From: Hyparrhenia diplandra
Taxonomy: Eukaryota; Streptophyta; Magnoliopsida; Poales; Poaceae
Length of the DNA stretch: 64,000 nucleotides
NCBI GenBank assembly: GCA_015847255.1
Contig: JADLZK010007336.1
Coordinates: 744,001 to 808,000 of the forward strand
Reading direction: 5' to 3'
The first letter of the stretch is position 1; every line of letters begins with the position of its first letter. Position numbers and translations under genes: made by a program. A model generated the notes under the pieces. The model searched no databases, was not told the origin of the DNA, and was given only the letters and a program-made list of their open reading frames with translations. This document shows, piece after piece, positions 23,676 to 35,277 of the stretch.

Positions 23676-24016
23676 TGAAGACCGATGCAACTGACGCGTA
23701 GTAGTATAAAGGATCGATGAATAAGGTAACGACGACTGCATCCAGATGACCGTTTACTTTTTTTTTTTATAGTGGCATGCGTGGCGCCGCAAGTGACGGA
23801 TCAGGATCACATGTTAGTGCATCACATGCCCATATAATTTGCACCGTGAAATGAGATTAGTGGTTGACCCTCTAGCTAATTAATTAGCTAATTGTCTACA
23901 GGCACAGGGCCAGTTCTCCTCCCCGGGCGATACAGACTCTGTTTTGCCATTAGCAACTTTTCTAACAACTAATAGATCGAGCAAGGAAGCAACAAGAGGA
24001 AGAGTGAGAGTCGATC

Positions 24017-27000
24017 ATGGATCTCGCCATGGGGCCATGCGCCCCTCCTCTCCAAGCTGCTCCAGCTGCTCGAGGACGAGTACGTCCGGCAGAGGGGCCT
24101 CAAGCGCAAGGTCGAGTCCCTATCCAGGGAGATGAAAATGATCCACGATACACTCGTTGACGTGTCCCGGGTGCCACCGGAGCGGCTCAAGGAGCAAGAC
24201 AAGCTCTGGGCTCGGCAAATCCGGGAGCTGTCGTACGACATGGAGGACGCCGTCGATGCTTTCATGGTGCGTGTGGCCCAGCTCGAAGCTGCACCCGCCG
24301 ATACCAGCATCCTCAAGAAGGTCTCTCGCAAGTTCACCAAGCCCATAAAGAAGTTGAAGGAACGCCATCACATCTCCAAAAGGATCCAAGACATCAACAA
24401 CCTCTCCAAGGAGCTGTCTGAGCTGCGTGCCAGGTACACATTTTTTTAAGACCACGCCGTTGCGTGTTTTTCATTAAAGCGGAATAAAATTCAAATAACA
24501 ATGAGATGCAATGGTAAATCAAACAATTACTGATGCGAAACCTAACAACTATTGAATACCCCATCTTCACAGCTACGCATTCAATGGCGAGGTTCCTCCT
24601 GTGAACACTAGCATCGACCCCCGTGTGATTAATCTATACAAGAATGAGGGGAGCTCGTCGGCATCGAAAAAGGCAAGGGAGCAACTAATCCAGATGTTGA
24701 CTCAACCAGAGGATCACAAGAGCCTCAAGATAATATCCATTGTTGGATGTGGAGGGTTGGGTAAGACAACTCTCGCCAAACTGGTGCATGACAAGCTTAA
24801 AGCCCAATCCTCTACCTTCCAATGTTCTGCTATTGTTTCTGTGGGTCGAAACCCCAATATCACAAATACCTTGCGGGAGTTATACGAGAAACTCGCCGGC
24901 AATAATTGCACTTCCATGGTAAATTGGACTGCGGAGAGATTCTGCGAGGAACTGCATGAACTCCTAAAGGACAAGAGGTGCGTATATCACCCACATATAG
25001 CTCTGTATATCACTCGTTTTTTTTAATTTACGCACACGTTTGCAATATCCAAATATATTTCAGTTGTTATTTAGATCGATCTTCCTCTTAATGAGTACCG
25101 TACCTATATTTGTATGTATCTATGTCCTTGATATCACACGGGTGTTTTAGAAGGTGTGTGTCACAGACCGGTTCGATCCGCCTAGTTATTGTGCCCGTCT
25201 CCAACGGTCGTCGAGGCGGTGAAGGTGGCGTAGGGAGTGGCGGTGTCCCGACGGCGGCGACAAGGGGCGGCGTGACGGCGGCTGGGTGGCGGCACATGGC
25301 TGGCGCGCGGCGGTGAGGTGTGGTGCGGCGGGCGGCTGCTACGGTTCTTGGGGCGGCGGCGGTAGGGTAGGAAGAGATAGATAGGGACTATTTTTATTGC
25401 TTGCTTATCCCTAAAGAGATTATATGCCTTTGCTTATATCGCCCGGCTAGTGGGACTTGTAACCTAAGCAATCTCATATAAGGTTTCCTTATATGATTGG
25501 AATACCTTTACAAGCAATATTTATTTATTTATTTCCTCATAAGGGCCTTCCTTATAGATTGGAATATTCCCTTTTACACACCAAAAGCCTAAGATAATCC
25601 TAACTTGATGACAGTAGAGTCGGGCTGGGAAGGGAGGCGGCGGCGGGGGCGCCGGCCGCCTCGCCAAGCAGCGCCTGGCCCCCTTCGTGGGCTAGCCATG
25701 GTCGCTTTGGGTCCTCCTGGCCCGCCCGAGCTGCCCTAATTCCGGTTCATGACATTTCCCCACCGTTTGACGAGGCGGCGCATCCAAGTGCCGTCCAACC
25801 CACCAGGTAGGTGCGAAGGGGATGCCGATCGAAGAAGTGGCCATGCTGGGACGAAGTTGAGGATGAGGGGACCCAACTTGTCGTTGTCGTCGTTGCGCAG
25901 ACGCGGGCGTCGTCGGTGGCGAAGGAGAAGTCGAGGTGCAGGCTACCGAAATAGACGCTAAACTTATAGCTTAGCGGAGGCTGCATGAAGGGACGCTCCG
26001 AGGCACTGAGTTTGCCAGAGAGCTCGATCATCTGGCGCGTCGCTGGTGAAGTCTGGAAGGTGTATGTCGTCGCCGGCGAAAACCTTCACATGTATGTGCC
26101 TTCAAAACACATGTCGTAGCGATGAAGGGGACGGCGAGGAGAAGCGGAGGAGAGCGACCATAGGAGGTCACTCGTCGCTGGGACGGGCGGTCCGACCCGA
26201 GGCGCGGTCGGCGTGGCATCGGCAACGGCGTTGTCGATACGGAGGAAGATGTCGCCGTCGTTGTCGAAGAGGAGGGGCGTGGACGCCCTCGGGCGGCGAT
26301 CCGGGCATGGCTGTAGGAGAAGCACGCTCGGGAACACCCGATCGTCCACGTGGCGGTTGAGAGGTGGAAGCCCACGCTACGCCATGCGGGGGGCGCCCTC
26401 CTCAAGCCGGAAGTCGTGCAAGAGGTCCGAAGTGCGGGGATGTAGTATTGTGGAAGTACCTCACAACGCCCTAGTGGAGGCTCCACTCCGGTGCCGTCGC
26501 CTGTAGCTCGATGGCATTGGCGATGATCGCGAGCTCCTTGTTGATCGTGGTGCCCAGGTGTAGCTCAGTGATGAGGTCGTGCGATGTCAGCTCATCGATG
26601 GCGTCCATGGCGGCGGCAAGACGCAGCCCGGCGTGGCACTTTCGGTCGGCCAAGGCCGCCTCGATGTCATCGCTATCGATGTCGGTGACATCGTGGAAAT
26701 GCAGCCGTAGCGGTGGGCCCGATATCTGCGGTGGTTGTCGGCGGCGACTCATTGTCAAATAGCGGCGGACAAGGTGGCCTCCTCCATCGAGCGAGGCTTG
26801 AACCACTCGAGCATCGTGCAAAGTGTGTCGCGTAGGCCTCCAACGAAGACGCTGACACGGTGGCATTGCCCCTCGAGATCCATGCGAACCGCATAGCTCT
26901 CGAAGGTGGCGATGTAGTCGTCTAGCTTGCCCTCCTAGGCAGGGGGCGCGTACTCCCCCGTGGTGTCGGTGATGATGGGGGCTCAGAAGTCACGCCGCAG

Positions 27001-30000
27001 GTAGTGGGTGAATGCGTCCCCTTTCAGTAGTGACCTCCTACGAGACGGTCTCGTTGAACTAGGCTGCAGCAACAACACCGTTAGATGGAAGGCGACTGAA
27101 TCGAGCGTAGAAGTCGGGGTCGATGTCCTCCTTGAGCTCAAATAGCAGCTCCATCTTGCGAATCCAGAGGTCGGGGTTGTCGTCGCCGTCGTACTCGGAA
27201 CCTCCGGGCACGTGACATAGAGGTGTGTAGGTACGGTGACTGGGGAAACGGTCTTTGCGGGTGGCACCACGAGGCAAAGGGAGCAGCGTGTGACGCCATC
27301 TCTACCATGAGTCTGCTTGGCGGTCGCGGTGTCGGTGGAAGGGAGAGGGCAGCCGGTCTTTGTTGTGTCGTCGATGGCGATGTCGGTGACGGCTGGTGCG
27401 TCTAAACTCGCGTCGTCATCCTCCTCGGTGGAGGATGGGAGGGGTCGGTGTCGTCGCCGGCGTCGGCCGGGGGGGCGGTGGCCAGCTAGGGCAGCACCGG
27501 GCGGCCGATGTGCCCGGCGTCGTGGTTGTCATGGCGGCGTGGCGAACTCCATGCGGCGAAGGCGAGCGTCTCGATCGTCGGGCGTCGACTTATCTTGGCG
27601 TAGTTGTCATCGAGGGCGCTGGGCGCCATGGTGAACTCTTGCATCTCGAAAGCCATCGGTGGTGGGAATCATCTGGTCTTCGGATACCGGTATCCCGAGA
27701 CCGGTTCGATCAGCCCGGTTGTGACACGTCTCTGATCGTCGGCGGTGAAGGTGGCGTGGGGCGGCGGTGTCCCGGCGGTGGCGCGTAGTGGCGGCGGCAA
27801 GGGCGGCGTGGCGGCGGCTGAGGCGGCGCATGGCGGCGGCGGGTGCGGTGGTGCGGGCGGCGTGGCGCGGCGGCGGCGACGGCGGCGATTTCGGGGCGGC
27901 GGCGGTAGGGTAGGAAGAGATAGATAGGGACTATTTTTGTTGCTTTCTTATCCCAAAGAGATTACATGCCTTCGCTTATATAGCCCGGCTAGTGGGACTT
28001 GTAACCTAAGCAATCTCCAATAAGGTTTCCTTATATGATTGGAATACCTTTTACAAACAATATTTATTTATTTTCTAATAAGGGTCTTCTTATAGAGTGG
28101 AATATTTCCTTTTACACACCAAAAAGCCTAAGATAATCCTAAATTGATGACAAAGTAGAGTCGGAAGCAAGGGAAGGGGGGCGGCGGCGGGGGCGCCGGC
28201 CCGCCACGCTAGCGTGCCACAGCCCCCTCGTGGGCCGACCGCGGTCGCTTTGGGTCCTCCTAGCCCGTCCGGGGGCTGGCCCAATTCGGTTCATGACAGT
28301 GTGTTCTTGAATTGATTAAACTGAAAAAAAATACAAACAATAGGATATATCTTGAGCCTTTGTTTTAAAGGGGAATTTACAATTACATTAAGTAATAATT
28401 AAAAATCTGATGCCAGAAACTTTGATTATTTATGAAAATAGTAAGTATCAAAAGTAATTAAAGTTTGTGGTCATATTTTTAATTACTTAATGTAATGGCA
28501 AGCTTTTTAAAACAAACCTCGTTTGCAAAGTTTTGTTGAAAATTGAATCTGTTTTGCAAAGGGCATAATCATCTTTTCTCATGCCATTTAACACCGTTAG
28601 AATAGGGCACTGGTTCTGATTAAAAAAAGGGGCATTCATGTTTTTACCCTTGGTTTGGACCCAATTGTGATTTTACCATCGTTTTTTTACTTTACATTTT
28701 TACCCTCGGTTTTTCAAAACGAATGGAGAGACAACCCTTACTCTATTACATACACATAACAGTGTTAACGAGGACAATTTTGCCCTCCTCTTCTTTCTCC
28801 TCCCCTCCTTCTCTCTCACCGTCAAGCAGGCTCCACATGTCAGCTTCTTGATCCTATTCCCCTCTTCCCCTTGTCCCTGTGCAGGAGCCCTAGGTTCACC
28901 GGTCCCCGCAGCGCCATGGTCTCATTCGGCCACCGCCCGACCGGGCGCTTCCGTCTCAAGCCCGCTGCCACGGCGGCCGTAGTGGTGACATCACGGCGGC
29001 GGCGCGCTGAGCTCGACCCCACAACCTCGGCTTCGCAAACACCTTGGCCCCTCGCCGCGCCGGCCGGCCGGCGCCCCGGCGGCAGCGCGGGCGGCAGCGG
29101 CGCGGCGGGACCGGGGCGCGGTGTGGCGCTCATGGCGACCACCACCTTGCTTCGCCGCCCGAACACCGATGGTATGGCGGAAGTCGTCTGCTTGCTGGCC
29201 GTCGTGGTAGGTAGCGTGTCCTCGGAGTCCGCCCTCGACACGCCCTTGCGTCGCTGCCTCGGTGGCCGCTTTCGGGTTGGATTGGAGGAGGGGCGATGGA
29301 GGGGGGCGAGCGAAGGGGGAGAGGCGAGGAACCGCCCGGGGCCCTAAGGTCGGCAGGGAGAGCTCCGACACCTCGACGGGGGATGGGTACCGCAGCGGAC
29401 GGTACGGCCCGGTCAAGTGCGATGGGATAAGGTGTAAATAAAAGGCCGGTGGTATTTTTGTCTTTCAGACCTCTCATCTTTTCTTTTACGCCGTTACAAA
29501 ATAGGGGTAGACGGAACTTTCATTTGAAAAAGTGAGGGTAAACATGTAAAGTCAAAAACCGAGGGTAAAAACGTGATTGGTCTTTAAAAGGAGGGTAGAA
29601 TCACCTATTTTCCATTAAAAAAAGTAAACCATTTTTGCAAAGTTGGAAAAACGAAACTATTTTCAGAATTGAGAGCAACACCCCTTTGTTTTAATACATG
29701 TTCCTTCAAATGAAATCCAGTGAAAACGTTGTATGGAATATGAAATATAATCATCAATTTCGGTCAACTAGAAAAATATCAGGTTAGATCCACTCATTGC
29801 ATTCCCCTTGATTAATATAGTTGGGGTTCCAAATTTATCCCCATATGTAATAAGATAGTAAAGTGATATAACATTTAAAAATGTTCCAAAAATTGTAGGC
29901 ACGCATTTATCCCATTTATGCGTGAACTCATTTCTTTAACTCTGATGGCTACTTTCTCGGTTTTTTTAACAGAACTGCAGGGGCCGAGGCCCCTACAGGA

Positions 30001-32709
30001 ATTATTAATTATTAAAACAAATTAAAACATAGGCCCAATCTTAAAAATGGGAATTCAAGGAAAAAAAAAAAAAAGAAACAAAGAACATGAAACTGTATAA
30101 TTGTATCCCCCTAGTGCGTCAATCTTGGCGCGTCGTTGTAATTGTTAACTGTTCTTTTCATCAAAAGACTTCGCAAATGCGTATTCGAGAAAAAAAAAAA
30201 AAGATGAAACTGAAGAGAAGGACTAATCAATTCCATGTACCTTTTATATATTGGGACTGGGTGAGGTGTTGTATTCCACATGCTTGGACTAGAAAACATA
30301 ATCAATTTATCTTGTTGCTTTGCTTTTGATACAAGAACATTTTGACAAATAGATTGGTATGCTTCAGTTTTTTAAAATATTCCACACATGTTTAAAAATT
30401 GACGCATGACCTTCTGTTGTTATGTTTATAAATAGGTACAATATTCTTGTGGATGACGTCTGGGAGAAAAAAAGACATGGGATTCAATCAGCTGTGCTTT
30501 ACCGGATAGTAAGTGTGGAAGTAAAGTAATAGTGACCACCCGTAATTCTGAAGTAGGCACAAAAGCCAGTGATGTTTACAAGCTTAAACCACTTCCTCTT
30601 GAAAAGTCAAAAGAATTGTTCTACAAGAGAACAACAGGCAGTAATAATGGAGATGATCAGTTGGTGGAAAAAATTGTAGAGAAATGTGATGGTGTACCAT
30701 TGGCCATCATTGCAATAGCAAGTTTGTTGGCTAACAGACCGTTGGAGGATTGGCAGATGGTGTATAGCTCCTTGATCTTTGGCCGTGAAGATGACAGGAC
30801 AAGGGAAATACTCTTATATAGCTACTATGATCTACCTTCCTATCTAAAGCCATGCCTATTGTACATGAGCATGTATCCAGAAGACAGTTGGATTGAAAAA
30901 TCTTCGTTGATATGGAGGTGGATAGCTGAAGGCTTTGTCCAGCCTGAGAAGGAAGGGGGTAGCATATCTGAGGTCGGAGAAAGATACTTCAATGAGCTTG
31001 TGAATCGAAGCATGATCGAGCCGGCTAATAAACACTACGAGGTGGGAGGTTGTCGTGTCCATGACATAGTGCTCGATCTCATCTGTGACTTGTCAACCGA
31101 AGAAAATTTTGTCACTGTATTGAGTGATAAGAAAGTTGCATCATGTGAGAAAGATACTTCAAGAAAGGAAGACCTCAAGGTGCGTCGTGTATCCATCCAA
31201 TGGTCCAAGGAAGTAGAGCTTGATATCTTTAAGGATACCATAGGCATGCCTGAGGTGGTGAGGTCAATAAACACTAGAGGTTGTTCGGTTGATGGTATCA
31301 TGCTTTCCAGCTTCCAAGCCTGTCGTGTGCTGGCGTTGGAAGGGTTGACTATCTATTTAAGTGAGCACATCAATAAACATCTGGGCAAGTTGCTAAACCT
31401 GAGGTACCTAGAGATGCACACATTCCAAGGGCTCCCTAGTGAAATCGGGGATCTAAAGTGCCTGCAGACACTGATAACAACGGCAGAAGTGCTGCCATCA
31501 ACAGTTTGTGAGCTAACACAACTGATGTGTCTGCAAGCTGTTAATGTTGTAAACTTTCCGGCTGACAGGATAGGGAACCTGGTGCGCCTAGAGGAGCTGA
31601 AAATTCGGGTGTCCACAAAAGATGCTGCAGACGTCTTTGTGGTTAAGCTTGGCAAGTTAATCAGGTTGAGAGTGCTGTCGATCGACTTCTGCTTGGCTGA
31701 TAGCAGCATGAATGAGACCTTTTACATGGCATTGATCCAATCTCTGAATAATCTTCAGGAATGCGGCAGTGTACGCCTCAGGAAAAAAGGGATCGTTCTT
31801 CGTGAGGCCTGTACAGCTGTTGCAAGTGCATGGAAAAGCTGGGAGCCTCCTCGACAGTTGTGGCATCTATATACGGACATGGTGCCCATGTCCTTGCAGT
31901 TGATGGACCTCTCACGCTGTCGGTGCCTTCGGTACTTGAATCTGATTGAAATGAATATAATGGACATCGGGATCCTGGCGCTGCTGCCAGAACTCGTCGA
32001 TGTCCAACTACTTGATCCGCGCTCTTACCTCCATACTGATGTATGTATTATTGTTGGCGCTGAGGGATTCAAGAACTTGCGGGTCTGGAAGGTACCGAGA
32101 AAGTTCAAATTTCTTCCAGGAGCCATGCCAAGGCTTGAGTCCCTTTCTTTCATGGTTCGCCCAGCAGAAGGTGATCTTGACTTTGGTCTGAGAAATCTTG
32201 TTTGTCTCAAGAAATTGGAGATCGACATCGTTTGCTACAGCTTTGAGATTGAGGAGACATGTGGTGTGCTGGAACGCGCAGTGGAGGTTCATCCCAATCG
32301 TCCTACCTTTAGATATACTACCCAACAACTGGAGGTATATATGTCTCTCCTCGTTACTACTCTTTTTTTTTCCGTATGTGTATATAATATCAATTCGTTC
32401 ATTCCTCAAGTATGCATCCCATATGATTCATTTGATAATTCGCAGCCTGACAAAGCGCTAACATTCAGTATGGGAGTGCGCAATCTCCTAGGTTACATAG
32501 ACACACTCGAGCCCTCTCTGTCTATGTACCCATGTCTCGAGGAGATCGATTTGGAAATTGACTGCGAAGGCTCCAGGCTTTCTGAGGTGGAGCAAGTGGA
32601 AGCAGGGGTTAGGCTACTGGTTGCCCGCCATCCCAGTCGTCCCAATCTAGTGCTGAAAAGGAAAAACCAAGAAAGGGCGAATGAGAACGACGTCGGCGAC
32701 TCAAATTGA
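24017..32709 (+). CDS. CC-NBS-LRR (NLR) disease-resistance-type protein
   Basis: Intracellular immune receptor of the monocot Rx-like class, about 994 residues. Exons: 24017-24433, 24573-24977, 30436-32334 and 32446-32709. Exon 1 is the coiled coil with QIRELSYDMEDAVDAFMV. Exon 2 holds the P-loop GCGGLGKTTLAK. Exon 3 has kinase-2 ILVDDVW, RNBS-B SKVIVTTRNSEVG, GVPLAI, CLLYMSMYPED, VHDIVLDL (MHD equivalent), then leucine-rich repeats such as LGKLLNLRYLEM and LPSEIGDLKCLQTL; exon 4 closes the LRR. Intron 3 is 111 bases, so the frame runs through it. Two breaks: near 24031-24041 the ATG frame and the coiled-coil frame differ (one extra or two missing bases), and in the A run 30467-30473 one base is missing. 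With these counted the length is a multiple of three. Intron 2 (24978-30435) is swollen by transposons. Confidence 0.85.
25159..25754 (-). repeat. LTR, left copy
   Basis: Shares with the right copy the phrases gtagggtaggaagagatag, cccggctagtgggacttg and cctaagataatcct, in the same order and orientation. GC-rich Gly/Arg-coding frames here are low-complexity, not genes. Confidence 0.85.
27691..28298 (-). repeat. LTR, right copy
   Basis: Direct repeat of 25159-25754, ending in ttcatgaca at 28298. The left edge is placed by homology to agaccggttcgatc; the first six bases have diverged from TGTCAC. Confidence 0.8.
28630..29613. mobile_element. Mutator-like element carrying a GC-rich insert (Pack-MULE candidate)
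   Basis: Imperfect terminal inverted repeats of over 100 bases: the left arm has tttttaccctcggttttt, and the right arm has its complement (aaaaaccgagggtaaaaac). ATTAAAAAAAG occurs directly outside both ends (28619-28629 and 29614-29624), fitting the 9-11 base target duplication of Mutator elements. Between the arms is a very GC-rich core (about 28880-29400) with a frame at 28871-29347, rich in Arg, Gly and Ala, of unknown origin. No transposase is encoded. The flanking intron (28304-28618 and 29625-30435) shows nothing else coding. Confidence 0.65.
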
Positions 32710-32810
32710 AAACTATCGCAGGTATGTGCATATATGTGCTGCAGCATCATCTTACGTTTTTATATGCATGCCTTTTATTGATGAGCAAGTTCCTTTTAAA
32801 TCATCATAAT

Positions 32811-32893
32811 CACTACAGCAAACCTACTAGTTGCCGAGTGTCTACCAGTCTGCCGAGTGTGGCACTCTTCAAATATCTTGTTTTCCCGTAGAG
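32811..32893. mobile_element. Miniature 83-bp CACTA element
   Basis: The left end is CACTACAGCAAAC; the right end is the complement of CTCTACGGGAAAAC, one base off the CACTA terminus. TGCCGAGTGT motifs sit between. The 3-base target duplication AAT is exact (32808-32810 and 32894-32896). It lies about 100 bases downstream of the NLR stop. Confidence 0.7.
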
Positions 32894-33009
32894 AATGAGA
32901 ATCTATAGAGAGTTTGCTTATCAGTCATAATTTTTTTTTTACATTTTCTCCTGAACCATAACAAATTACAAGTTCTCTTCCGATAAAGTAAAGATGTACC
33001 ACGATATGG

Positions 33010-34621
33010 AGAAGGCATAAAATATGAAGTTACTTTTTTTAGAGAAAAAGTTACTTTTATTTTCCTTTGAACAACTTTCAGGACTCAAAATTACCTTTGA
33101 ATTATTTTGTTTTGGCCAAACAAAGGAGTATGAGAAAGAGTATAGGCAACTCTATGGATGCAACACGGGTGTGTTTCCTTTTAAATATCTAGGAATTGCT
33201 ATGCATTTTACAAAGCTTAACATAGAGTGGAAAGCATTCGAGGAGAGAATAGAAAGGAAATTAAGTAGTTAGAAAGGTAAATATCTTTTAATGCGATTGC
33301 GACTTTTACTCATAATTTCGGTGCTTACTAGCTTAACTATGTTTATGTTGTCTTTCTTTTTGAGTTACCAAAAGGGGGCCTGGAGAAATAGATTCTTATA
33401 GATCAAGTTTCTTTTGGCAAAAACGATAGTCACTTGAAGAAGTACGTTTAACTCAATGTAGTATTATTTGTCAACCTAGAGACTAAGGTGGTCTTGGGGT
33501 TTAAAACATTGAGGTCCAAAACGAATACCTCTTAAGTAAATGGCTTTTTAAGTTTCTGAATGAAGATGGTTTATGACAAAATACTTTTTAGGAAATATCG
33601 TAAAGAAAAACCTTTTGGAAATATAGCTCATAAAGCTGCAGACTCATATTTTTGGAATAGGCTTATGAAAGTAAAGGATTGGTTCCTAACTCTTGGTTCT
33701 TTTGTTAGATGGATTGGCAACACACTTGTTTTAGAGATCAATACCCATCTTCATATAATATTGTTAGAAAGAAAAATGTTTTGATTGCAACTGTTTTAAG
33801 TTATGTCCCTTTAAATATTTCTTTAGAAGAAGTTTAACGGGAAACAACCTAACCTTTATGTCATCAATTAGTTGCACGAATTGCACATGTTCAACTAAAT
33901 GATTCGGATGATAATTTTAGATGGTCACTACATCAAAATGGCATATTTTCAGTTCAATCAGTGTAGACTACGCTAACAAACAATGGGTATATAGAAAGGA
34001 ATAAAATTATATGGAAATTGAAAATATGGGTCTCAAGATCAGGATTTTTATGTGGTACTTGCACAAAGGTGTAACTTTGACCAAAGATAATTTAGCTAGA
34101 AGGAATTTTGATGGTACTCTTAAATGTTGTTTCTTTAATACTAATGAGACTATCCATCATCTATTTTTTTGAATGTCAACAATGCTAAATTTCTTTGGCG
34201 TTGTGTACAAATAGCTGTGAATTTAATATCATCTCCATCTAGTGTAAGACAATTATTTGGAAATTGGCTTCATGGTATTGATGTTCACTTGGAGAAACAA
34301 TTGCTAGTAGGAGCCTCAACTTTATGTTTGGGAATATGGACTAATCGAAATGATATTGTTTTATACAGGTACCCTTCAGAGGAACTCACTAGCAAAGGTC
34401 GATGACAAGCAACTAATACACCTAGCTTGTTAGAAGATTGAAATAATGGTGATTCAAATATTCACAAACTTCAGATGGATTGTTTTTTACTCGTGTCTTT
34501 TCATACAAAATTTGGTGTTTTTTTCTTAGTCATGCAGAAGGATATGCTGCAAACTTTGTAATAATTGGCTCTAACTTCTATTGAAGTCCAGGCCGCAAAC
34601 TCTTCCCTATCTAAAAAAAAA
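33010..34621 (+). mobile_element. LINE 3' half, degenerate
   Basis: Frames at 33024-33272, 33560-33784 and 34169-34405 together show the plant non-LTR order: end of reverse transcriptase (GVFPFKYLGIAMH), then the connecting region (AADSYFWNRLMKVKDWF), then the C-terminal zinc-finger region (LFGNWLHGIDVHLEKQLL). Many stops and frame changes separate them. The element ends in a short A tract at about 34613-34621. The 5' half, with endonuclease, is absent. Confidence 0.75.
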
Positions 34622-35120
34622 TTGCGGTTAAATCATTAGCCAGATGAGCCCTAACTCAGCGCAAAAGGCAGCAGGTTTGACAAGGTGGCAACCTTCTGGC
34701 GTGTTCACTCTCGGTTCCTAAAATCATACTACAACATGTGTACTGTTCATTGATCTATCTTGAATTAAAACTTTCCTTTGTTTTTTTTCGGTGTTTGTTG
34801 CTGTAAAGTTTAATCTCTACAGCTTGTGTTCTAGCCTATGAGCCAGGTTTTGTAATAATTGACTTGATTATATCGATGGACACATAATGTCAGATACTTT
34901 TTATGCAACGTTTTTATCCTTTATCTAAAAATCAGGGTACTGTTCATACAGAACTAAATAAACAGTATTTGTACTCTATGAACAATAATTTTTGGATTAT
35001 TTTGAACTACTGGTTTCTATTGCGGTTTGATGAAACCGTGGCGGCTCATCGCCGGCTTCAGGGGACGATAACCATGGCGGCTCCATGCGCCTGCAAAACT
35101 AGTGGCAGTGCAAGGGGACG
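34622..35120. other. Spacer before PPR copy 2
   Basis: AT-rich with no recognisable gene or repeat terminus. Confidence 0.4.
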
Positions 35121-35220
35121 ATGCTCCGTGCAAAAAGCATCCTCCTTGATACTACCTGCAGCTGCAGGGGCAGGAGCATCAGCATGGACCACTTTCACCG
35201 CACTCGCCAGCCCTGTTTAA

Positions 35221-35277
35221 AATAGCGCGCTAAGGAATTTAGCGTTTGGGCGTCGAAAACGCTATAGCGGCGCTATT
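35221..35277. mobile_element. 57-bp palindromic insertion in PPR copy 2
   Basis: AATAGCGCGCTA (35221-35232) faces TAGCGGCGCTATT (35265-35277). It replaces nothing in PPR copy 1, so it is an insertion. The AATAGCGC ends resemble terminal fragments of grass hAT elements. Confidence 0.5.

Larger units (their letters stand above)
25159..28298 (-). mobile_element. Non-autonomous LTR retrotransposon in NLR intron 2
   Basis: Two direct LTRs (25159-25754 and about 27691-28298) begin TGTCA and end TGACA, although the inner start of the right copy is eroded. The 5-base target duplication GTGTG is exact (25154-25158 and 28299-28303). The interior is about 1.9 kb and reads on the minus strand: a gag-like frame (27059-27277) with YDGDDNPDLWIRKMELLFEL. 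No protease, reverse transcriptase or integrase is visible. A decayed primer-binding site resembling the initiator-Met type may lie at about 27675-27690 on the minus strand. It is antisense to the NLR. The LTRs differ at many positions and by small indels, so the insertion is not recent. Confidence 0.85.

Noticed and set aside
24017..24045. Calling the NLR N-terminal break a simple homopolymer deletion
   Set aside because: Moving from the ATG frame to the coiled-coil frame needs one base fewer or two more, so it does not fit the single-missing-base pattern of the other genes.
25190..28000. Gly/Arg-rich frames on the plus strand
   Set aside because: They sit in the LTRs and interior of an antisense retroelement; the real gag-like sequence is on the minus strand.
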